The notes under the pieces: generated by a model
Seen by the model: only the letters and a program-made list of their open reading frames with translations
Database searches by the model: none
Told to the model about the DNA's origin: nothing
Shown here: positions 1-6,317 of the stretch, piece by piece
Layout of the letters: the number at the start of each line of letters is the position of its first letter
Numbering within the stretch: the first letter of the stretch is position 1
Position numbers and translations under genes: made by a program
Assembly: GCA_003647825.1 (NCBI GenBank)
Contig: QMNP01000063.1
Span: 1-7,688, forward strand
Direction of reading: 5' to 3'
From: Candidatus Cloacimonadota bacterium
GTDB lineage: Bacteria > Cloacimonadota > Cloacimonadia > Cloacimonadales > TCS61
Length of the DNA: 7,688 nt

Positions 1-62
1 CCCAAAGCCATTACAAATACCGGATTTTCTTTGATAAAACCTTTAGTGAATTCTTTTATCAT
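1..62 (-). CDS. rnfE: RnfE, electron transport complex subunit E (N-terminal fragment, cut by window edge)
   Basis: Only the first 20 codons lie in the window, reading MIKEFTKGFIKENPVFVMAL on the minus strand. The pattern FxKGxIKENPVFVxxLG is the usual N-terminus of RnfE and its Nqr/Rsx relatives, an integral membrane subunit of the ferredoxin:NAD+ oxidoreductase that helps form the ion and electron path. The ATG at 62-60 overlaps the TGA of rnfG (61-59) as ATGA. A full GGAGGTG Shine-Dalgarno sequence lies at 74-68 inside the rnfG 3' end, so translation is probably coupled. RnfA and RnfE have similar starts, but position after rnfG in a C-D-G-E order favours RnfE. The rest of the protein is beyond the left edge. 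Confidence 0.85.
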   Translation of the reverse strand, partial: MIKEFTKGFIKENPVFVMAL

Positions 63-658
63 TTTGTCACCTCCGCAGTTTCTACAGTGCTTTCTGCAAT
101 TTCAACAGGTTTCTCGATATTTTTTACAACATCCAAGGTAAGCAGGTATTCCATTCCATTTTTAATAGAATTAGCAATAGTTCGAGTTGTAATAGTTGCA
201 CCAGTTAAACTCTCTATTGATCCACCATCTTTATCTACTTTCATTTGCTGAAGGTCTTTGTTAGAAAACTGAGCTTGAAATTCTGGCTTCTCACAGTTTG
301 CCCCCAGACCTGGAGTTTCTGTTTGTGAGATCACTTTAATTTTGTTTACAACCATATCTTTGGTCACGCCAACCATCGATTTTACATCACTGCTGTAACC
401 ATAAAGAGAAGCAAGGAATGTAAAACCTACAATTTCACCAGTATCATTTTTAGCTGCAAAAACACCTTCCTCATTATAAATTCCGATTTTTTCAAATGAT
501 ACAGCATCCGGCATAACTTCTTTGCGTGCATTCTCTTTTGTAAGGCGTTGATTTTCTTCGATAATAGGTGCCGTAAGGCCATTGATATAGGCTAAAATTC
601 CACTGGCAAGAGCGGTGATGAGCAACAGCACAAATCCTAATTGCAGATAATATTTCAT
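59..658 (-). CDS. rnfG: RnfG, covalent-FMN electron transport complex subunit G
   Basis: The 199-residue protein has one N-terminal transmembrane helix (about residues 5-25) and an extracytoplasmic FMN-binding domain. The flavinylation motif is visible as SLTGATITT (residues 150-158). By family knowledge the FMN phosphate is esterified to the Thr of the GAT core, here Thr155. The preceding segment ETPGLGANCEKPEF (114-127) is the conserved TPGLG region of RnfG/NqrC. RnfG passes electrons within the Rnf complex from the ferredoxin/NADH side to the membrane subunits. The last ~20 residues are a Glu/Thr/Val-rich tail beyond the conserved domain. The start ATG (658-656) overlaps the rnfD stop and has a GGAGGTGA site at 670-663. 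Flavinylation needs an ApbE-type FMN transferase, which is not in this window. Confidence 0.95.
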   Translation of the reverse strand: MKYYLQLGFVLLLITALASGILAYINGLTAPIIEENQRLTKENARKEVMPDAVSFEKIGIYNEEGVFAAKNDTGEIVGFTFLASLYGYSSDVKSMVGVTKDMVVNKIKVISQTETPGLGANCEKPEFQAQFSNKDLQQMKVDKDGGSIESLTGATITTRTIANSIKNGMEYLLTLDVVKNIEKPVEIAESTVETAEVTK

Positions 659-1722
659 TTCTTCACCTCCCCGAATACTTTGGGTAGCGAGTATTTATCG
701 ATCAATGGAACAGCAATATTCATGAGGATAATGGAATAAGACACACCTTCAGGATACCCGCCAACTAATCGGATTACAACTGTTAAAATTCCACATCCGA
801 TACCAAAGATCAGTCTGCCTTTTTTAGTTACAGGCGAGGTTACCATATCGGTTGCCATGAAGAAAGCTCCTAAAATCAAACCACCGGAAAAAATGTGGAA
901 CACAGGCAGCATAATTGATGCGGAAAACAATCCGTTAATTCCACCAAAAATATAGGTAAGAACAAAAACTGTGGCAATATAACTGAAAGGAATTCGCCAT
1001 TCAATAATATGTTTCCAGGCCAGATAAGCTGCACCAATAAGTAAGGCAGCTACTGAAACTTCTCCAATAACTCCTCCGATATTCCCCCAGAACAGGTTCT
1101 GCAGAGTATCTGTACTGGAAAGGCTGTTCATCACTGTTTCTGCAATTTCAGGGGCTACCTGAGTTGAATCTCGCAGAGCTTTTGCCACACCTAAGGGAGT
1201 AGCCGATGTAACTACGGCAGGAACATTTGAGGGGAGATCCTGAAGTCCGTTGATAGAACTTTGAAAGATCTTGCTCATTGGTTGAGTTGCCCTCCAGCCG
1301 GCAGTCATTAAGGTTGGCCAGGAAGCAACCAGAAAAGCTCTTCCCAGCAGGGCTGGATTGAAGATATTAAAACCCAGACCACCAAAGATCTGCTTCCCAA
1401 TTGCTATAGCAAATACCGATCCTACAACCGGAAGCCACCAGGGTGAAGAAGTATTAATATTAAAAGCAATTAACATACCTGTTACAACAGCACTACCATC
1501 ACTGATGGTAACTTGTACATTTCTAAGTTTCTGGATCAATGCTTCGGTGATCACAGCAGCAACGACAGCATAAAGTGTGAGAACCAGCGATTGAATTCCA
1601 AAGAAAAATATACCCGCCAGAAGTGCAGGAATTAATGCCAGAACGACCTGCCACATAACAGAACCAACACTGATCTTCTGCTTTATATGCGGTGCTGCCG
1701 AGACAGCATAAACATCGCTCAT
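655..1722 (-). CDS. rnfD: RnfD, covalent-FMN integral membrane subunit D
   Basis: The 355-residue polytopic protein matches RnfD/NqrB in length and motifs. FNPALLGRAF (120-129) is a family signature, TSATPLG (172-178) is the covalent FMN site with Thr175 as expected acceptor, and GGYPEGVSYSIILMN (321-335) is the conserved C-terminal signature. Hydrophobic stretches cover about residues 25-65, 77-110, 220-235, 247-295 and 303-320. RnfD is the core ion-translocating, flavin-carrying subunit of the Rnf pump. The start (1722-1720) has a GGAGGG site at 1731-1726. A 51-bp A/T-rich gap separates it from rnfC upstream, and its stop overlaps the rnfG start. The acceptor motif has Ser where RnfG has Gly (TSAT versus TGAT), which does not remove the acceptor Thr. 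Confidence 0.95.
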   Translation of the reverse strand: MSDVYAVSAAPHIKQKISVGSVMWQVVLALIPALLAGIFFFGIQSLVLTLYAVVAAVITEALIQKLRNVQVTISDGSAVVTGMLIAFNINTSSPWWLPVVGSVFAIAIGKQIFGGLGFNIFNPALLGRAFLVASWPTLMTAGWRATQPMSKIFQSSINGLQDLPSNVPAVVTSATPLGVAKALRDSTQVAPEIAETVMNSLSSTDTLQNLFWGNIGGVIGEVSVAALLIGAAYLAWKHIIEWRIPFSYIATVFVLTYIFGGINGLFSASIMLPVFHIFSGGLILGAFFMATDMVTSPVTKKGRLIFGIGCGILTVVIRLVGGYPEGVSYSIILMNIAVPLIDKYSLPKVFGEVKK

Positions 1723-1773
1723 ATTCCCTCCAAATTTATTATTATTTTTTTCATTTTCTATGTTACAATAATT

Positions 1774-3096
1774 CTATTTTTTTACTCTTTTTTCACTAAC
1801 TTTAATCTTACCAATATCGATCCATTGGATCAATTTGATATGAGAAGGACATACATATGCACAACTTCCACATTTGATGCAATCCATTACACCATATTTT
1901 TCTGCCATGTCGTAATCTTCATAACGTACGCTATTGGCGATCAAGCAGGGAACCAGATCCATAGGGCAGATATCTACACAACGTGCACAGCGGAGACAAG
2001 TGTGCTCATCATCTTTTGCAGCTTCCTGTCTGTTGAATAACAGCAGGCCGGAACTTCCTTTTGTCATGGGAGTATCCAGAGTGGAAATGGCAAATCCCAT
2101 CATTGGCCCACCGGAAATCACTTTACCAATTTCTTCGGTCGTTCCATTGCAGAAATCCAGCAGATCACCATAAAAAGTTCCAATTCGCGCTTTTAAATTC
2201 TTAGGTTCTTTTACGATCTTGCCTGTAACTGTAATTACACGATCTACCAAAGGTTTCTTAAAGCGAACAGCTTCATAAGCTGCAATTGCAGTTCCTACAT
2301 TCTGAACCACAACTTTTACATCCATGGGAAGCCCGCCTTTATTAGGAACTCTTCTCTTTGTTGCAGCATAGATCAGTTGCTTTTCTGCACCCTGTGGATA
2401 TTTTAATTTAAGTCCAACAACAGATATGTCTTTTTCTTTTTTCACAAGCTGCTTCATATGTTTTATGGCTGCAGGTTTATTTTCTTCGATTCCAACCATA
2501 CCTTTCTGGGCATTAGTGATTTTCATGAATATCTTCAAACCAGCAAGGATCTCATCAGCTTGTTCCAGCATGATGCGGTAATCTGCGTTGAGATATGGTT
2601 CACATTCCACACCATTTAAGATTACAGTATCAATTGGTTTATCTGGCGGTGGAGAAAGCTTAACGTGAGTTGGGAATCCTGCTCCACCCATTCCACAAAG
2701 ACCTGCTGCAGAAATCCTGTTCTTCATTTCAGTGGCATCTAAATCCAGATAGTTTTTATCATCATCAAGTTCTACCCATTTATCTTCACCGTTACTGGTG
2801 ATCTCAATACCCGGCAGCATTGTGCCGGTCGGGTGATAAAATTTACCGATTTTGGTAACTTTGCCAGAAATGGAAGCATGCATTGGAATTGATACAAATC
2901 CACCAGCTTCAGCAATTAATTGACCAGCTAGAACTTCATCCCCAAGTTTTACAATCGGTTTGGCTGGAGCTCCAATATGTTGAGATAATGGAATAACAAT
3001 TTTAGAAGGTAAAGCCATCTGCTCGATCGCTTTGTCTTTGGAAAAGTTTTTTGCATCATGAGGGTGAATCCCTCCGGGGAAAGTCTTCAAACCCAT
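1774..3096 (-). CDS. rnfC: RnfC, NADH/FMN and iron-sulfur subunit of the Rnf complex
   Basis: With the ATG at 3096-3094 the protein is 440 residues and begins MGLKTFPGGIHPHDAK, the standard RnfC N-terminus. The frame stays open to an upstream ATG at 3144, but that would add 16 atypical residues, lacks a ribosome site and lies about 12 nt after the predicted transcription start. Visible motifs are the glycine-rich GMGGAGFPTH (about 135-144) and NGVECEPYLNAD (161-172), which form the NADH/FMN-binding fold. Near the C-terminus are two [4Fe-4S] sites, Cys367-Cys370-Cys373-Cys377 (CLRCARCVDICP) and Cys406-Cys409-Cys412-Cys416 (CIKCGSCAYVCP). RnfC is the peripheral subunit where NAD+ is reduced with electrons from ferredoxin via RnfB. 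It is the first gene of the operon and lacks the long C-terminal extension of the gammaproteobacterial form. Confidence 0.96.
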   Translation of the reverse strand: MGLKTFPGGIHPHDAKNFSKDKAIEQMALPSKIVIPLSQHIGAPAKPIVKLGDEVLAGQLIAEAGGFVSIPMHASISGKVTKIGKFYHPTGTMLPGIEITSNGEDKWVELDDDKNYLDLDATEMKNRISAAGLCGMGGAGFPTHVKLSPPPDKPIDTVILNGVECEPYLNADYRIMLEQADEILAGLKIFMKITNAQKGMVGIEENKPAAIKHMKQLVKKEKDISVVGLKLKYPQGAEKQLIYAATKRRVPNKGGLPMDVKVVVQNVGTAIAAYEAVRFKKPLVDRVITVTGKIVKEPKNLKARIGTFYGDLLDFCNGTTEEIGKVISGGPMMGFAISTLDTPMTKGSSGLLLFNRQEAAKDDEHTCLRCARCVDICPMDLVPCLIANSVRYEDYDMAEKYGVMDCIKCGSCAYVCPSHIKLIQWIDIGKIKVSEKRVKK

Positions 3097-3101
3097 ATCT
3101 T

Positions 3102-3108
3102 CTCCCTT
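3102..3108 (-). promoter_or_regulatory. Ribosome binding site deciding the rnfC start
   Basis: AAGGGAG on the minus strand lies 5 nt before the ATG at 3096-3094. The upstream in-frame ATG at 3144 has only A/T-rich sequence before it, so this site supports the shorter rnfC. Confidence 0.75.
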
Positions 3109-3162
3109 GTTTATTATTTTTTTTATATACTTAATATTTTGCATACCACATTTTTAAACAAT

Positions 3163-3191
3163 ATTATATAAGCAAGCAATTTTTGTTTCAC
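3163..3191 (-). promoter_or_regulatory. Predicted sigma70-like promoter of the rnf operon
   Basis: On the minus strand GTGAAA (3191-3186, four of six matches to the -35 consensus) and a perfect TATAAT (3168-3163) are separated by 17 bp. The predicted start near 3156 gives a leader of about 60 nt to rnfC. The -35 lies inside the 23-bp dyad at 3180-3202 and overlaps the -35 of the divergent promoter. This is a pattern-based prediction. Confidence 0.5.
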
Positions 3192-3202
3192 TAAAACAAA
3201 AA
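3180..3202. promoter_or_regulatory. 23-bp dyad between divergent promoters, candidate operator
   Basis: TTTTTGTTT (3180-3188) and AAACAAAAA (3194-3202) are perfect 9-bp inverted arms around the 5-nt spacer CACTA, centred at 3191. The dyad covers the predicted -35 boxes of both the rnf promoter (minus) and the MFS promoter (plus), where a bound dimer could control both. No run of T follows in the right place for a terminator. The arms are A/T-rich, so a chance origin is possible. The TTGTT...AACAA core recalls Rex-type sites, but the half-site spacing is one base shorter than the usual 18-bp form, so no regulator is assigned. Confidence 0.4.
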
Positions 3203-3212
3203 GATATATAAT
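3183..3212 (+). promoter_or_regulatory. Predicted promoter of the MFS-amidase pair
   Basis: TTGTTT (3183-3188) and a perfect TATAAT (3207-3212) are separated by 18 bp. The predicted start near 3219 would leave a leader of about 150 nt before the MFS gene, which is long. The A/T-rich leader holds other poor -10-like strings (around 3269-3276 and 3321-3326), so a closer promoter cannot be excluded. Confidence 0.4.
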
Positions 3213-3371
3213 TAATGGTTGGTAAATTTTTTTCTTGAAATGAAGTTAGAATAGATAGACAAATTTATTATATATATGGATTTTGCACACGTAATGAAGT
3301 TGTAATTATCTATCCACGTTTAATAAAAAAAATGAATGTGAATTGATAATAAAATTGAGATAGAGAATGGA

Positions 3372-4658
3372 ATGAAATTAACGATTTTAGAAAAGAAGAC
3401 ATTTATAGCCATGATGGCTGCCAGTTTCTTCTATGGCTTTGTGATGACTTCTTTTCAGGTTCAAGACATCATAGCCAAAAAAGCTCTGCATGCACTGGAC
3501 TGGCAGATAACAATTTTAGTGATGCTGTGGCCGATATCCAATATATTTTCTATCTGGTGGGGAAAGATCCTGGAGCATTCTCATAGCTTGGCTAAATATT
3601 ATATCCTTACTGGAATTGTTGGACGATTGAGTCTGATAATTATGCTTTTTGTAACAGATTACTACCAATATCTTGGCCTTATGATCCTGCTGTTTTCCTT
3701 CAATGCATTTATCAGTCCTGCCCAAAATGCGATTTTGCAAAACAATATAACACCAAAAAATAGAGGAAATATTTTTGGTTACACAGCAAGCTTCATAACG
3801 TTAGTTTCGGTTATTTTCAGCTTTGTTATCGGCAGAATACTTGATATTAATGAAAACTGGTTCAGATATTTCTTTGCCATTGTCGGTCTCTTTGGGCTAG
3901 TACATGCAATAATTATGTCGCGCATTCAGCTGAAGAAAAACCATAATTCAGACAGAGCTTTTATTTCATTTAAACACATATTTTATAAACCAATAGTTCG
4001 CTCTTTAGAAGTCTTAAAGAAGAATAAAGAATTTGCCATATTTCAAAGGAATTTTTTTATATATGGTATTGCCTTTATGATGTTACTGCCGGCAATTCCC
4101 AAATATTTAGTAGAATATTTGCAAATGGATTACAGCCAGACTTTTTTGGCGAAAGGAATTCTTTCTCAAATCGGAATTCTGTTTCTGGCACCAATAGCAG
4201 GCAGGCTTTTTGATAAAAAAAATCCGGCATTATTTACTTCACTCACTTTCCTTTTATTAAGTCTGTATCCGCTTATTTTAATGATATCGAGTTTCTTTAT
4301 CGGTACAAGTTCTGCTAATTATATTGTATATCTGGCCTTTTTCATTTATAGTTTAGCGATGTCGGGTATTGTAATATCCTGGAATATAAGTTCAATTTGT
4401 TTTGCCGGTGAAGAGGATGTTTCGATGTTTCAGAGTGTACATGTTTCACTAACCGGATTACGTGGTGTTTTTGCTCCTTTTCTAGGATTGGTAATAATGA
4501 AAGTATTTGGAATTAGAGCAGTTTTTATTCTTGCCTTTGGATTATTTGTTTTTGCCTCAATTCTTAGTTTTAAGTTGTATTTGAAAATGGATGATAAAAA
4601 ATGGAAAATACCACAATTATGGAAAGCCAATATCAGGAAGATATTTCCTTTTAATTAA
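3372..4658 (+). CDS. Major facilitator superfamily (MFS) transporter, substrate unknown
   Basis: The 428-residue protein is almost entirely hydrophobic and reads as 12 membrane helices, at about 11-29, 45-63, 76-94, 99-117, 137-155, 165-183, 225-243, 258-276, 287-310, 316-336, 360-376 and 382-403. A basic cytoplasmic loop (184-224) lies between the halves, the usual 6+6 MFS plan. Motif-A-like sequences are AGRLFDKKNP (276-285) in the second half and a degenerate GKILEHS (64-70) in the first. SPAQNAIL...NRGNIFGYTAS (115-140) and LTGLRGVFAPFLG (360-372) are repeat-related RG segments common in MFS permeases. No substrate-diagnostic motif is recognised, so import versus drug-type export is undecided. 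The Shine-Dalgarno site before the ATG is weak (AGAGAATGGA). The gene is divergent from rnfC and lies 23 bp upstream of the amidase gene, probably in the same transcript. Confidence 0.85.
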   Translation: MKLTILEKKTFIAMMAASFFYGFVMTSFQVQDIIAKKALHALDWQITILVMLWPISNIFSIWWGKILEHSHSLAKYYILTGIVGRLSLIIMLFVTDYYQYLGLMILLFSFNAFISPAQNAILQNNITPKNRGNIFGYTASFITLVSVIFSFVIGRILDINENWFRYFFAIVGLFGLVHAIIMSRIQLKKNHNSDRAFISFKHIFYKPIVRSLEVLKKNKEFAIFQRNFFIYGIAFMMLLPAIPKYLVEYLQMDYSQTFLAKGILSQIGILFLAPIAGRLFDKKNPALFTSLTFLLLSLYPLILMISSFFIGTSSANYIVYLAFFIYSLAMSGIVISWNISSICFAGEEDVSMFQSVHVSLTGLRGVFAPFLGLVIMKVFGIRAVFILAFGLFVFASILSFKLYLKMDDKKWKIPQLWKANIRKIFPFN

Positions 4659-4670
4659 AAAAGATTTATG

Positions 4671-4675
4671 AGGAG
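4671..4675 (+). promoter_or_regulatory. Ribosome binding site deciding a TTG start
   Basis: AGGAG lies 6 nt before the TTG at 4682-4684. The reading frame from that TTG opens directly into a signal peptide, so this site fixes the non-ATG start of the amidase gene. Confidence 0.8.
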
Positions 4676-4681
4676 AATTAG

Positions 4682-5794
4682 TTGAAAAGAGCAATTCTGT
4701 TTATTTCATTAATAATGTTAAATTCATTGCTTTATAGTGCTATCAAAGTTGAATTCAAATCGGGTTTATCATCAGAATTTGTGCAAACCGAATTGATCGA
4801 TAATATCGAATATTTCAATATTTTTGAACTTAACAAAGTATTTAAGGCAATTGTGAATGAAGATATTCTGGATCAAAGATTGAAAGTAAATATCTACGGA
4901 CAGCAATTGATAATTTTGATGGATTCATCCTATTTGCTTTTTAGAGGTGAACAGTATAATTTTACACGATCTGTTGTGCAGGAAAATGGAAAATATTATT
5001 TACCAACAAAATTCCTATCGACAATTTTACCAAAACTTCTACCCGAAAAGATCAGCTTCGACAAAGGAAAGTTAATAGCAGAAAAACCAATTGATAATTC
5101 AATAAAGACAATCGTAATAGATCCAGGACATGGCGGTAAAGATCCTGGTGCTATAGGATATACTAAGAAGAATTTTGAGAAAAATGTGGCTCTTACCGTC
5201 GCAAAAAAGCTACAGAAGAAGATCATAGATAACCTCGATGTGACCGTATTGCTGGCCAGGGACAAAGATGAGTTTGTTTCTTTGCAGCAGAGAACCCAGT
5301 TTGCTAATCAGAATAATGCCGATCTGTTCATTTCAATTCATTGTAATGCACATCGAAACTCAAAAGTAAATGGAATTGAAGTATTTTATCTTTCAACTGC
5401 TAAAACAGATGAAGCAAGAGCTGTGGAAGCTTTGGAAAATCAGGTCGTTTATGATTATGAAGGTGGAGAAGAAGCTGTTAAAAAATATGATGATCTGGCT
5501 TTCATTCTGGCAGACATGGCTCAAAGTGAACACCTGGAGGAAAGTTATCATCTGGGTACAAAATTACAAGCTGAAATGATTAGTAAAACAAAAAGCCATA
5601 GCCGTGGAGTGAAACAGGCTAACTTCTATGTACTGCGGGGTGCATATATGCCGGCAGTACTGGTAGAAATGGGATTCATTTCCAACAAGGAAGAAGAGAA
5701 GAAACTCACTAATTCCTCTTATCAAAATAAAATTGTAGATGCTATTTTTGAAGGTGTAAAGGATTTCAAAATTCGCTACGACAATATGGAATAA
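4682..5794 (+). CDS. N-acetylmuramoyl-L-alanine amidase (Amidase_3), secreted, with N-terminal stalk-like domain
   Basis: The 370-residue protein starts at TTG behind a strong AGGAG. Residues 1-20 (MKRAILFISLIMLNSLLYSA) form a Sec signal peptide, so it acts in the periplasm. Residues about 22-133 form a beta-rich domain with the pattern FNIFELNKVF...YYLPTKFLSTIL, resembling copper-amine-oxidase-like N-terminal (stalk) domains rather than a clear AMIN domain. Residues 143-362 are the Zn-dependent Amidase_3 fold. Expected zinc ligands are His150 (DPGHGGKDPGAIG), Glu166 (FEKNVAL) and His220 (FISIHCNA), and the catalytic Glu329 is in LVEMGFISN. It cleaves the bond between muramic acid and the stem peptide, for cell separation or wall turnover. 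An insertion at about 236-310, rich in charged residues (KTDEARAVEALENQ...), corresponds to the regulatory-helix region seen in AmiB/AmiC-type enzymes. No gene symbol is given because the amiA/B/C subtype cannot be told. Confidence 0.93.
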   Translation: MKRAILFISLIMLNSLLYSAIKVEFKSGLSSEFVQTELIDNIEYFNIFELNKVFKAIVNEDILDQRLKVNIYGQQLIILMDSSYLLFRGEQYNFTRSVVQENGKYYLPTKFLSTILPKLLPEKISFDKGKLIAEKPIDNSIKTIVIDPGHGGKDPGAIGYTKKNFEKNVALTVAKKLQKKIIDNLDVTVLLARDKDEFVSLQQRTQFANQNNADLFISIHCNAHRNSKVNGIEVFYLSTAKTDEARAVEALENQVVYDYEGGEEAVKKYDDLAFILADMAQSEHLEESYHLGTKLQAEMISKTKSHSRGVKQANFYVLRGAYMPAVLVEMGFISNKEEEKKLTNSSYQNKIVDAIFEGVKDFKIRYDNME

Positions 5795-5866
5795 AGAGAG
5801 ATTTATTCGATTATTACAAACTTACGGTTTTGATTTAATGTGTTTTATAAGAAGCAATTAACACTC

Positions 5867-5895
5867 TTGAACAATTTAGCTTACCCAAGTATGAA
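5867..5895 (+). promoter_or_regulatory. Possible promoter upstream of rpsT
   Basis: TTGAAC (5867-5872) and TATGAA (5890-5895) are separated by 17 bp, each with four of six consensus matches. The predicted start near 5902 would give an 80-nt A-rich leader before rpsT. A second candidate is the TATAAT at 5932-5937 downstream of an A-tract, which lacks a properly spaced -35. The choice between them is uncertain. Confidence 0.3.
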
Positions 5896-5974
5896 AATAT
5901 AAAAACTAAAAAAAAGAAAAAGGGTTTGACATATAATGCCCTTAACTTTCTTTGTCCCAGAATATTATAAAAGC

Positions 5975-5979
5975 GGAGG
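5975..5979 (+). promoter_or_regulatory. Ribosome binding site deciding the rpsT start
   Basis: GGAGG lies 5 nt before the ATG at 5985. The reading frame is open further upstream to a TTG at 5952, but that start would place this strong site inside the coding region and has no good site of its own. Confidence 0.85.
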
Positions 5980-5984
5980 AATTA

Positions 5985-6248
5985 ATGCCTAATCATAAAT
6001 CTTGTGAAAAGAGATTGAGACAGGAAGTGAAACGTTCAGCACGAAATCATTATGTGATAATGACGATAAAGACTTTATCGAAAAGAATACACAGCGATAT
6101 GCCGGTGGAAGAAAAAGAAAAACTTCTTTCCGAAGTATATGCTAAACTTGATAAAGCTGCTAAAAATCACGTTATACATAAAAGAACTGCTTCCCGTAGA
6201 AAAGCTCGATTAGCTGCCTATTTTAATAAAGAAAAAGCAGAGAAATAG
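5985..6248 (+). CDS. rpsT: 30S ribosomal protein S20
   Basis: The 87-residue, strongly basic protein begins MPNHKSCEKRLRQEVKRSARN, matching the S20 N-terminal pattern MPNxKSxxKRxRQ. It ends in a Lys/Arg/Ala-rich helix (KNHVIHKRTASRRKARLAAYFN), also as in S20. S20 is a primary binder of 16S rRNA, made of three long helices, in the body of the small subunit. The length equals the family norm when the ATG at 5985 is used, and the GGAGG at 5975-5979 supports it. It has its own upstream region (190 bp after the amidase stop) and a strong terminator right after the stop, so it looks like a separately controlled unit. Confidence 0.95.
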   Translation: MPNHKSCEKRLRQEVKRSARNHYVIMTIKTLSKRIHSDMPVEEKEKLLSEVYAKLDKAAKNHVIHKRTASRRKARLAAYFNKEKAEK

Positions 6249-6269
6249 ACCTATATTATTAGATATTTT

Positions 6270-6297
6270 GGCAGACAGAGATGTCTGCCTTTTTTTT
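6270..6297 (+). terminator. Intrinsic terminator after rpsT
   Basis: GGCAGACA (6270-6277) and TGTCTGCC (6282-6289) form a perfect 8-bp stem closed by a GAGA loop, a GNRA-type tetraloop. Eight T residues (6290-6297) follow directly. This is a textbook rho-independent terminator for plus-strand transcription. It ends only 20 nt before the ftsY start codon. Confidence 0.93.
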
Positions 6298-6317
6298 GTG
6301 ATTATTTTGGAGTAAGA

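Noticed and set aside
1687..2040. Open frame of 117 codons on the plus strand over the rnfC/rnfD junction
   Set aside because: It lies antisense to the well-identified rnfC and rnfD genes, has no ribosome site or recognisable family, and its composition looks like a shadow of the minus-strand codons.
3183..3199. TTGTT...AACAA as a definite Rex operator
   Set aside because: The half-sites are 7 nt apart instead of the usual 8 within an 18-bp site, and the flanking arms are plain A/T; not enough to name the regulator.
3241..3330. Additional promoter-like strings in the MFS leader (TATATATA, TAATAA)
   Set aside because: In such A/T-rich sequence -10 look-alikes are frequent, and none has a good -35 at the right spacing.
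4635..4660. Possible terminator between the MFS and amidase genes (AGGAA/TTCCT hairpin, then TTTTAATTAAAA)
   Set aside because: The stem is only 5 bp with low GC and lies inside the last MFS codons; the palindrome is A/T only. Co-transcription is more likely.
5926..5937. TTGACATATAAT as a normal sigma70 promoter
   Set aside because: The two hexamers have no spacer, so one RNA polymerase cannot use both; recorded only as an oddity.
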